Below, piece after piece: positions 1 to 6,529 of a DNA stretch of 40,359 nucleotides. How positions within the stretch are numbered: position 1 is the stretch's first letter; each line of letters opens with the position of its first letter. The position numbers were made by a program, and so were the translations under genes. This DNA is from Deinococcales bacterium (GTDB taxonomy: Bacteria > Deinococcota > Deinococci > Deinococcales > JAAFIG01), in NCBI GenBank assembly GCA_013298185.1, contig JAAFJQ010000007.1, positions 1-40,359 on the forward strand, read 5' to 3'. The notes below the pieces were generated by a model. The model was not told where the DNA came from. It was given only the letters and a program-made list of their open reading frames with translations, and ran no database searches.

Positions 1-2
1 GT

Positions 3-122
3 TGGATTAATCGGTTTAGGGCATTATTGGTGAGATGGTCGAAGAAAACAGCGAACTTTGTTGCTGAGCTGCATTTTGCTTGCTCGTGGATTGCATTTAG
101 AGCTTCAAGGCTTTCAGGCTAG
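3..122 (+). CDS. C-terminal end of an IS5-type DDE transposase, cut by the window edge
   Basis: The third forward frame is open from the window edge to TAG at 120-122, about 39 codons. It reads WINRFRALLVRWSKK followed by an NFVAELHFACSWIAFR-like stretch. This matches the usual C-terminus of IS5-family transposases, where a W-[IL]-N-R-[FY]-R-R-L-x-x-R-[WY] block containing the last acidic-region helix is followed by a hydrophobic helix. The catalytic D-D-E residues lie to the left of the window, so intactness cannot be judged. No terminal inverted repeat was identified. The element fits the acquired character of the first kilobase, which lacks CTCGAG. Confidence 0.72.
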   Translation, partial: WINRFRALLVRWSKKTANFVAELHFACSWIAFRASRLSG

Positions 123-337
123 GCTCTAAGTCTGCTAATTTTCCTGGAGATACACAACGTAGAGACTTGGTTAATGCTGCACTTGCAGCGAAACCACCTG
201 CAAAACCAAGTATTCTCGCTGGAAGAATATTTAAGGATACTGAAAGGAATCGTTTACGATGCGAGGGCATCGATTTAATTGATGCTTTTGGAGTGGTTCT
301 AAATCCAACCTTGACTGACCCCAGATACCCATGCTGA
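101..337 (+). pseudogene. Start-less ORF (about 78 codons), probable gene remnant
   Basis: After TAG at 98-100 this frame is open to TGA at 335-337 and overlaps the transposase tail by 22 bp. It contains a coherent, globular-looking stretch (RDLVNAALAAKPPAKPS, then an AGRIF segment, later EGIDLIDAFGVVLNPTL). There is no ATG; the only candidate start I see is TTG at 167. The next gene begins 12 nt downstream on the same strand, so the two may once have been co-transcribed. I do not recognise the family. It may be a 3-prime fragment left after insertion of the IS. A reverse-strand ORF over the same bases looks less protein-like. Confidence 0.35.
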
Positions 338-349
338 AGGAATGCAACT

Positions 350-1063
350 ATGAGTAAAGGTCCTGTCGCTGCATATTTTCTTGTTCCAAAGGAGAGTTTT
401 GAGGCTTTTATAGCAAAAGTTGAATCCCTAGAGCGAGATTTTAGAGATTGGAACTCTGGTTTTGATTGTGACCCTAAAACAAGTATTGCTGATATTGTCA
501 AGATGAATTATAGTCAGAACTACTCAAAGATTCCGCAGATTCTTAGATTCCTTTTTGACTTTAATTCTCAAGAGGTTGTTTGTGTCACATCTAAAAACCT
601 CATCGAGCAGTTTCTAACCTCTCAAACTAAAGGTCACATCTCATTACTTTTCTTTTATGCCTCAATCAACTACGAGTCAGAAATTTTCTCTGATCACCCT
701 TTTTTTGACACCTATCTTAGACTTATTCGAGAGCTAAAGCCACTTTACTCTGAGATTATGGATGTTATCAAGTTTTCTGTTGAGAAAATTGAACCTACAA
801 AAGAATTTAGCGATTTTAATTGGGAACTATTTTATAAAACAACTGTGCCGTGGAAAAGTGCTGCAATCAGTTCTTTTATTAGTTTTTCCTTAATTCCCAA
901 AGTAAAAATGGATCAGCATAAATTGTACTTTACAGATTGGATAGAAGTAGGAGATTTGGGAAGATTTTTTACCATTCAAAAAAGTATTCGACATCCTCAT
1001 CACATCCACAAATCTGTAAATCAATACATAGATTCAATTGTGGAACTTCTAAAACTCATCTGA
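350..1063 (+). CDS. Hypothetical protein, 237 aa, AT-rich
   Basis: ATG at 350 follows an AAGGAA Shine-Dalgarno-like sequence. The protein has no signal peptide or clear membrane segment. It is rich in Phe, Ile, Lys and Asp, with aromatic stretches such as QILRFLFDF, HISLLFFYASINY and SSFISFSLIP, and looks like a soluble alpha/beta or helical protein. I do not recognise the family. Base composition is clearly lower in GC than in the neighbouring genes, and the gene has no CTCGAG although that word occurs every 150 bp elsewhere. Together with the transposase tail upstream this indicates acquisition by transfer. It could be an accessory, immunity-like or defence gene, but nothing in the sequence shows that. 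Confidence 0.6.
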   Translation: MSKGPVAAYFLVPKESFEAFIAKVESLERDFRDWNSGFDCDPKTSIADIVKMNYSQNYSKIPQILRFLFDFNSQEVVCVTSKNLIEQFLTSQTKGHISLLFFYASINYESEIFSDHPFFDTYLRLIRELKPLYSEIMDVIKFSVEKIEPTKEFSDFNWELFYKTTVPWKSAAISSFISFSLIPKVKMDQHKLYFTDWIEVGDLGRFFTIQKSIRHPHHIHKSVNQYIDSIVELLKLI

Positions 1064-1092
1064 AATCGAGTTAAACATCTTTGGGAGCTTTC

Positions 1093-1320
1093 ATGAATCT
1101 GCGTCAAAAAGTCACACCCATGACCTGCCTCGTTTTCCTGATTTGGACACTGTTACGGATTGCTGTGGTGGTTCTTGGTATTTTTCTTGGTCAATTGACA
1201 CAGCAAATTTGGGTTTCGGCGGTTACAGTGGTACTTGGCTTTGTGCTTGTTCAACTTCTGGTTCGCCGTATGGATACTTGGCAATTGCAAAACCGCTCAC
1301 CAAACTCGAGGAAACCATGA
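1093..1320 (+). CDS. Small two-helix membrane protein, 75 aa
   Basis: I place the start at ATG 1093, preceded by GGGAG, rather than the TTG at 1081. The protein has two hydrophobic segments, roughly residues 10-32 (TCLVFLIWTLLRIAVVVLG) and 38-57 (WVSAVTVVLGFVLVQLL), followed by a basic tail. It is probably a small inner-membrane protein of unknown role. The stop TGA overlaps the ATG of the next gene (ATGA), so it is translationally coupled to the DsbA-like protein and probably works with it or with the downstream cytochrome. The family was not recognised. Confidence 0.55.
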   Translation: MNLRQKVTPMTCLVFLIWTLLRIAVVVLGIFLGQLTQQIWVSAVTVVLGFVLVQLLVRRMDTWQLQNRSPNSRKP

Positions 1321-2219
1321 AAAAACTACTCTTCATCCTTTTTGCCCTCAATTGCTTGTTGCCTCCGGCTCAGGCACAAATTGCTTTTACCCCTGCTGAA
1401 TTCATTCAAAAAATTGGGGCGAAAAAAGTTGGGTCAGACTGGAAAGTCGGACAAGCCATCATTCGCTTTGAAACCTTGGCTGGTTATGCCTATAAAATCG
1501 AGTACATTGGTTCACCCACCGATACACGTTTTGCTGCCAAAGCCTTTTTCTTAATGATGAACAACATCAGCAGTGTTGATGTTCTCGAGAAAGAAATGAA
1601 AACCGATTGGATTAAAAAGAAGGACTTGGGTACGTTCTTTAGCCCAGGCAGCAGTTACGATGCCGAAGTGGATTGGTCGTCTTCGCGTTTGCGTTTTAAG
1701 GTCATGGCTCGAGAGATCACCAACTTGGGTCAGGATCGGCTGATTTTTGGTTCGTCCGGTGTTCTGATGCGGGTTTTTAGTAGTTTTCAATGCCCGGGGT
1801 GCAAGGCTTTTCTGACCAAAGTGCTGCCTTATTTGACCCAGAACTATATCAACACTGGGAAGTTGCGTTACTCGTATCGGCATTATTTTGCTTCCTCCAT
1901 TCATTCCCAAGCTCTGCCTGCGGCTATTGCGGCTGAATGCTCAGCACGTCAAAACAAATTCTGGGAATATCATTTGCTACTTGCTCAGAGTCTCGAGATT
2001 ATGGTTCATGCCAAAGCCTTAAAGTTCAATTCATCGTTTCAAAAGTGCCTGTCCGACCCGACCATCAAACAAATTGTGATGTCAGATTTTCAAATCGCAT
2101 CAGCTTTGGGGTTGCCCGGTACGCCAACGGTTTTGATTGGTCCTTTTGTGGTGAAAAGTAAGTATGACATCAGGGTGGTCGAAGCCTTTATTAAAATGGC
2201 TCAAGTTCTGCGTAAGTAG
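1317..2219 (+). CDS. Secreted DsbA/thioredoxin-fold thiol oxidoreductase, 300 aa
   Basis: Start ATG 1317 overlaps the upstream stop and is preceded by GAGGAAACC. The frame is open further upstream, but only this start gives a signal peptide (MKKLLFILFALNCLLPPAQA). An N-terminal domain of unknown type (about residues 25-140) precedes a thioredoxin-like DSBA domain with the active site SSFQCPGCKAF (CxxC motif CPGC) and the cis-Pro loop LGLPGTPTVLIG near the C-terminus. Such proteins (DsbA/BdbD, Thioredoxin_4 type) act outside the membrane in disulfide formation or exchange. The next gene encodes a five-heme c-type cytochrome, whose CxxCH cysteines need redox control during maturation. A role in that process is plausible but inferred. 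Confidence 0.8.
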   Translation: MKKLLFILFALNCLLPPAQAQIAFTPAEFIQKIGAKKVGSDWKVGQAIIRFETLAGYAYKIEYIGSPTDTRFAAKAFFLMMNNISSVDVLEKEMKTDWIKKKDLGTFFSPGSSYDAEVDWSSSRLRFKVMAREITNLGQDRLIFGSSGVLMRVFSSFQCPGCKAFLTKVLPYLTQNYINTGKLRYSYRHYFASSIHSQALPAAIAAECSARQNKFWEYHLLLAQSLEIMVHAKALKFNSSFQKCLSDPTIKQIVMSDFQIASALGLPGTPTVLIGPFVVKSKYDIRVVEAFIKMAQVLRK

Positions 2220-2234
2220 TTGTAAACTTTTTCT

Positions 2235-3686
2235 ATGCGCCGATTGATTCCCACACCCTTGTTTGCTGTCATCTTGGTTGTGGCATTGGTTGGCTTGTCT
2301 GGCTTTGCGTTTTATCTCGTACCTTCGCAAGCTCTCACCGCCCCTCGAGTCATCATTCCCCAAGAATTACCCGCTTTTTACACAGGTGGTCTTGCCCAAG
2401 GCACAGGCGGTCAACTCGAGCAGAACTGGGATGCGTATGATCCCAAGAATTTATTTACACCTTCCCAAGCTCGAAACACCCAAAATGCCTTAATGCACCA
2501 AAGTGCTTATCCCACCCCTGAGGCTTGCGGTTCATGTCATCTCAGCATTCATCAAAACTGGCAACAATCCATTCATGCCTTCAGTGCCACAGATCGGTTG
2601 TACCTCAAAGTCAAAGATTTATTTGTCTTTGAAAAAGGTGAACCCGCTGTTCGTCTTTGTGCTGGTTGCCATGCCCCTGTTGCCCTGATGACTGGCGAAG
2701 TTGGTTTGTATAACAAAGAATCTGCCTCAAGCAAGGCTGGGGTCTCATGTGGTTTTTGTCATTCCCTCGAGACTGTCCAAGATGGCAATGGAGCATATGT
2801 CAGTAAACCTTCTCGAGTTCGTTTCTATTGGGGCGGTGATTACCTCAAAGACCCAAGTCAAGGTTTAAGCCTTGGTGATTCAGTCTCGAGATTTCTGGTC
2901 AGCACCAAACCCCAAGCCCATGCTGAAGACATGCGTCCACCTGCTTTGTTATCGGGTCAAGTCTGCCAAAGTTGCCATGAATTCCAGATCAATGGCATCA
3001 AAGTGCAAAGTACCTGGTCTGAATGGCAAGCCTCGAGTTACCCAAGCCAAGGCAAAACCTGCACCAGTTGTCACTTTCGCTCTGGAATCAATGATACGTC
3101 CCTCGAGCCTGCCGAAAGTGTGCCTGGTCGGATGCGCGAACATCTCTTGGGACATCACTTGCCCGGTGGTTCGACCCTGATTGCGCCTCGAGCTGTTCAG
3201 AATGTGGATTACTTGCGCGATGCCCTTGGACTACAGGTGCAACTCGAGACCAATAAAGTCTTGGTTAAAGTCTCGAACCTCAAGGCTGGGCATTCAATTC
3301 CAACTGGCGTCTCGGATTTACGGCAGTTATGGCTCGAGGTCAAAGCCTTCTCGAGTTCTGGAACGATGGTATTCCAAAGTGGCACGACTGATTTAGCTGG
3401 TGAAATCCGAAAAGACAGTGTTATTTTCCATCAAGTTCTGGCGGATGAACGTGGTTTTGAACTGAAACGCCATGATATTTGGAGTGCCACGAAAATTCTT
3501 GAGGACACCCGAATTCCTGCAAATGGCTCGAGAGAGGCTGAGTTTATTGTGCCGAGCGGTACGTCTCGAGTGACAGTGCGTTTACTTTGGCGTGATGTGC
3601 CAGCCAGTTTTGCCCAGATTGTGCTTTCGAGTAGTGGCTCGAGTATCCCTGTACATGTGCTGCATCAATGGACAAGTCAGCGATAA
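2235..3686 (+). CDS. Membrane-anchored multiheme c-type cytochrome, five CxxCH motifs
   Basis: The 483-aa product starts with a hydrophobic anchor or uncleaved signal (about residues 9-30). Five c-type heme-binding motifs are visible: CGSCH at about 98, CAGCH at 142, CGFCH at 172, CQSCH at 244 and CTSCH at 276. The C-terminal 180 residues carry no heme motif and look beta-rich (for example AGHSIPTGVSDLRQLWLEV), as in cytochrome c554-like and related multiheme proteins in which a conserved HxIPTG segment follows the heme domain. It is probably an extracytoplasmic electron-transfer protein; substrate unknown. It lies 15 bp after the DsbA-like gene, so probably one operon. A fragment resembling its last 16 codons recurs at 22000-22050. 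Confidence 0.82.
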   Translation: MRRLIPTPLFAVILVVALVGLSGFAFYLVPSQALTAPRVIIPQELPAFYTGGLAQGTGGQLEQNWDAYDPKNLFTPSQARNTQNALMHQSAYPTPEACGSCHLSIHQNWQQSIHAFSATDRLYLKVKDLFVFEKGEPAVRLCAGCHAPVALMTGEVGLYNKESASSKAGVSCGFCHSLETVQDGNGAYVSKPSRVRFYWGGDYLKDPSQGLSLGDSVSRFLVSTKPQAHAEDMRPPALLSGQVCQSCHEFQINGIKVQSTWSEWQASSYPSQGKTCTSCHFRSGINDTSLEPAESVPGRMREHLLGHHLPGGSTLIAPRAVQNVDYLRDALGLQVQLETNKVLVKVSNLKAGHSIPTGVSDLRQLWLEVKAFSSSGTMVFQSGTTDLAGEIRKDSVIFHQVLADERGFELKRHDIWSATKILEDTRIPANGSREAEFIVPSGTSRVTVRLLWRDVPASFAQIVLSSSGSSIPVHVLHQWTSQR

Positions 3687-3719
3687 GTAAAGCCTATGAC
3701 ATGGTACTTTGCTTTGAAT

Positions 3720-3735
3720 GCCGGTGTTTTCCGGC
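3720..3735 (+). terminator. Possible weak terminator hairpin after the cytochrome gene
   Basis: GCCGG and CCGGC form a five-pair stem with a six-base T-rich loop, followed by GGATTTATCATTTTT. It lies between the cytochrome stop and the cheW promoter. The stem is short, so the call is tentative. Confidence 0.3.
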
Positions 3736-3807
3736 GGATTTATCATTTTTGCTTCCATATCACTACGCCCGTGGTCAAATCCCACGCACAAAATCACATC
3801 TTTAAGT

Positions 3808-3813
3808 TACGAT
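3808..3813 (+). promoter_or_regulatory. -10 box for leaderless cheW transcript
   Basis: TACGAT lies 7 nt before the cheW ATG and no Shine-Dalgarno fits in between. The arrangement recurs at most first genes in the window. No good -35 element is visible. Confidence 0.45.
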
Positions 3814-3820
3814 AGAAGCT

Positions 3821-4294
3821 ATGGAAGAAATGAATCAACGTCTGCTGCAAGAACGCGCCAAGCGTCTGGCAAAAGAAAGCGTTCAGGACAATGAAATCCC
3901 ACTCGAAATGGTGCTTTTACATGTGGGCGGCGAACAATACGCGCTCGAGTTGGTTCGCTTAAAAGCAGTCTTGCCAGCTGAAATTACGCCGTTGCCACTT
4001 GCGCCGCGCACTGTGGCAGGAGTGATGAATGTGCGTGGTGAAATTGTCAGTGTTCTGGATTTAGCCGCACTTTTGAAATTTGAGCGCGATGAAAAAGCTG
4101 TCTCGAGCGTGGTTTTAACCGAAACCAAATTTGGTTCAATCGGTTTGCGAATTGAAAATGTTCCAGAGTTGTACCAAGCCTTTATGAGCCAGCTTTCGCC
4201 AGCTTTATCGGGGCGGGATTCGGTGCGTGGTATCTTTCAAGGTAAAGTGGCTTGGCTGGATGTTGACGCGCTTTGTGACGGTCTGGACTTATGA
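3821..4294 (+). CDS. cheW: CheW-like chemosensory coupling protein
   Basis: The protein is 157 aa, the usual length for CheW. A charged N-terminal helix (about 25 residues) precedes the CheW fold: [21 protein letters not shown], then [25 protein letters not shown], the classic strand-turn region that contacts receptors and the CheA P5 domain. It should link the MCP encoded next to CheA in the membrane-associated array. Its stop codon overlaps the start of the MCP gene (ATGA), giving tight coupling. The start is ATG 3821, supported by a -10 box 7 nt upstream and no SD, i.e. a leaderless-type start for the first gene of the cluster. Confidence 0.92.
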   Translation: MEEMNQRLLQERAKRLAKESVQDNEIPLEMVLLHVGGEQYALELVRLKAVLPAEITPLPLAPRTVAGVMNVRGEIVSVLDLAALLKFERDEKAVSSVVLTETKFGSIGLRIENVPELYQAFMSQLSPALSGRDSVRGIFQGKVAWLDVDALCDGLDL

Positions 4295-6468
4295 ATTTTG
4301 AAAAGCTACAACAATGGTACTCGAACCTGAACTTACTGCCCAAGTTACTGATTCAAAGTGTTTTGATTATTGTTCCAGTCATGATTTTTTCTGGTTTTGT
4401 GATTGCCAATTCAATTGAACAAGTGATCCAACGCACAGCAGGAAATCAGGTGCAGCAGCTGGCATTTAATGCCTCTGATAAACTCGATCGTAATCTGTTT
4501 GAACGTTACGGCGATGTGCAAGCCTTTGCCAAGTCTCCAGCTGCGATTAGCATGAATCCAGCTCAAATCGAGCGCTGGATGGAAATCATGTTGGCAACCT
4601 ACCGCCCAATTTATCGTCTGATGCTGGTTGCCGATACCAAAGGAAAAGTCATTGCCGCCTATGGTGTGGACAACGATGACATGAATGCCAGTTCAACCTG
4701 GAATAGCAAAGACACCTCGAGCCTTAAAGGGTTTGATGTCAGTGGCGAATCTTGGTTTCAAGAAAGCATCAGTGGCAAAGTCCTCGATGGTCAAGCGGTG
4801 GTGCGAAATGTTGCGCCCAATCCAATCATGGAGCGCTTGTATGGTCAGAATAAATCAGTCGCTATGACTTTTTCATCACCAGTTCGTAACAGTGCAGGGA
4901 AAATCATTGGTGTTTGGCATAATTTCTTTAATTGGCAAGTAGCAAAAAATGTGATTCAAGAAGTCCAAGACCGAGCCGCCAAAGATGGTTACTCGAGTAC
5001 CCGTTTTTTGCTTGTTGCCGATGATGGTTTATTGCTTTACACGCCAACTGGTAAAGACATTTTTACACGCAACATCAAAACCGAAGGGTTTGTGACTTAT
5101 ATTGCTTCGCGTAGCAACCCAGAAGGATATGCCCGTGCCAGAGATTTCTCCAATCCAGCCCTGACTTTGGATTCACCAGGTTTGGTTGGTTTTTATGTTT
5201 CACAAGGGTACTCGAGTTACGCTGGCTTAAAATGGTTGGTGCTTGCCAGTCGGTCATTAGCCGAAGTCCAAGCCGATGGAACAGTCCTAAATCAGATTTT
5301 ATTGTTTTTACGCCTTGGGGCTTTTGCGGTGGTGGTGCTGGTTCTTTTCTTAGCCGCTCGTTATATTGCCAGACAAGTCAAAGTCCTGACCAACGCCGCC
5401 GCAGCCTTAGCTGTGGGCGAACTCGATCAACAACTTGGGCAGTCTGGGCGCGATGAAATTGGGCAATTGGCAGGGTCGTTTGGGCAGATGGTTGAATACC
5501 AACGCCAAATGGCTGGGGTCGCCAACGCCATTTCACGCGGCGATCTGAGTCAGAAGCTCGAGCCAAAATCTGAACGCGATGAATTGGGTCTGGCTTTTGC
5601 GCTGATGACCAAAAACCTGCGCGAATTACTTGGCGCAGTCGGGCAGGGTAGCTCTGCCGTGGCGGCTGCCTCGAGTCAAATTCTGGCGACCTCTTCGCAA
5701 CAAGTCAAAGGCGTGCATTTGCAAAGCGCGGCTGTGGCGCAGACCGTTTCAGCCGTCGAAGAAGTCAAAAGCAGTTCTGACCAAGCGGTTGAAATTGCCA
5801 TGACCGTGGCTGAATCTGCCTCGAGTGCTTCTTTGGTGGCAACCCAAGGGGTTGAAGCGGCGAATCAAGCCAACGATGGCATGGGTGTGATTCGCGGGTC
5901 GGTGCAAAACATCGCTGAGAATATTCTAGCCCTGTCTGAACGAACCCAAGCCATTGGCGACATCATTGCGACAGTCAATGACATTGCCGACCAAAGCAAT
6001 TTGTTAGCACTGAATGCTGCCATTGAGGCTTCCCGAGCCGGTGAGCAAGGCAAGGGCTTTGCGGTGGTGGCTCAGGAAATTAGGTTGCTTTCCGAGCAGA
6101 GTAAAGATGCCACAGCGCAAGTCAAATCCATTCTGGGCGAAATTCAACGCGCCACCAACAGCGCCGTCATGACCACCGAACAAGGCATCAAAGTCGCTGA
6201 TGCAGGGGTGGAAAGCATTGCTCGAGTCTTAAAGACCATCGAAGATCTGCAAACCACGATTCAATACGCTGCACACAATGCCCAACTGATTTCAGCTTCG
6301 GTCAGACAACACAGTGCTGGGATGGAACAAATCACAGGTGCAATGCAAAGCATTGGCAGTGCCACCAAAGATAACCTGACCAGCACCGAAGACATTCGTC
6401 AAGCCACCCAAGAGCTTTCGCAACTCTCGAGCCGATTACGCGGTATGGTAGAGCAGTACCAAACCTAG
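4291..6468 (+). CDS. Methyl-accepting chemotaxis protein with Cache-type sensor and tandem HAMP domains
   Basis: The 725-aa receptor has TM1 at about 18-42, an extracytoplasmic sensor of about 290 residues resembling a double Cache domain (segments [21 protein letters not shown] and [19 protein letters not shown]), and TM2 at about 335-358. Two HAMP-like units follow ([24 protein letters not shown] and [20 protein letters not shown]), then a methyl-accepting signalling domain whose hairpin tip is [31 protein letters not shown]. It should report a small-molecule ligand to CheA through CheW. No cheR is in the cluster although cheB follows, so methylation must come from elsewhere or is absent. 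It overlaps cheW by 4 bp. The 3-prime end is the first copy of a short tandem duplication (6454-6520). Confidence 0.93.
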   Translation: MNFEKLQQWYSNLNLLPKLLIQSVLIIVPVMIFSGFVIANSIEQVIQRTAGNQVQQLAFNASDKLDRNLFERYGDVQAFAKSPAAISMNPAQIERWMEIMLATYRPIYRLMLVADTKGKVIAAYGVDNDDMNASSTWNSKDTSSLKGFDVSGESWFQESISGKVLDGQAVVRNVAPNPIMERLYGQNKSVAMTFSSPVRNSAGKIIGVWHNFFNWQVAKNVIQEVQDRAAKDGYSSTRFLLVADDGLLLYTPTGKDIFTRNIKTEGFVTYIASRSNPEGYARARDFSNPALTLDSPGLVGFYVSQGYSSYAGLKWLVLASRSLAEVQADGTVLNQILLFLRLGAFAVVVLVLFLAARYIARQVKVLTNAAAALAVGELDQQLGQSGRDEIGQLAGSFGQMVEYQRQMAGVANAISRGDLSQKLEPKSERDELGLAFALMTKNLRELLGAVGQGSSAVAAASSQILATSSQQVKGVHLQSAAVAQTVSAVEEVKSSSDQAVEIAMTVAESASSASLVATQGVEAANQANDGMGVIRGSVQNIAENILALSERTQAIGDIIATVNDIADQSNLLALNAAIEASRAGEQGKGFAVVAQEIRLLSEQSKDATAQVKSILGEIQRATNSAVMTTEQGIKVADAGVESIARVLKTIEDLQTTIQYAAHNAQLISASVRQHSAGMEQITGAMQSIGSATKDNLTSTEDIRQATQELSQLSSRLRGMVEQYQT

Positions 6469-6520
6469 TACAGTTATTCAGTACCAAACCTAGTACAGTT
6501 AGTTATCCAGTACCAAACCT
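6454..6520 (+). repeat. Tandem duplication of the MCP gene 3-prime end
   Basis: CAGTACCAAACCTAG occurs at 6454 and 6479, and the same word up to CAGTACCAAACCTA at 6508, with period 25-29 bp. The first copy contains the MCP stop codon and the last one runs into the cheA ribosome-binding site (AAGGAAACC). The cheW-MCP and cheA genes are therefore separated by duplicated coding sequence rather than by a designed spacer. Confidence 0.8.
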
Positions 6521-6529
6521 AAGGAAACC

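Noticed and set aside
97-501. Reverse-strand ORF of 134 aa over the left edge
   Set aside because: It overlaps the forward 237-aa gene, has Ser/Arg-rich shadow composition and no SD. The forward frames explain the region better.
1143-1316. Upstream extension of the DsbA-like protein
   Set aside because: It overlaps the small membrane protein gene and would destroy the signal peptide. ATG 1317 has a good SD.
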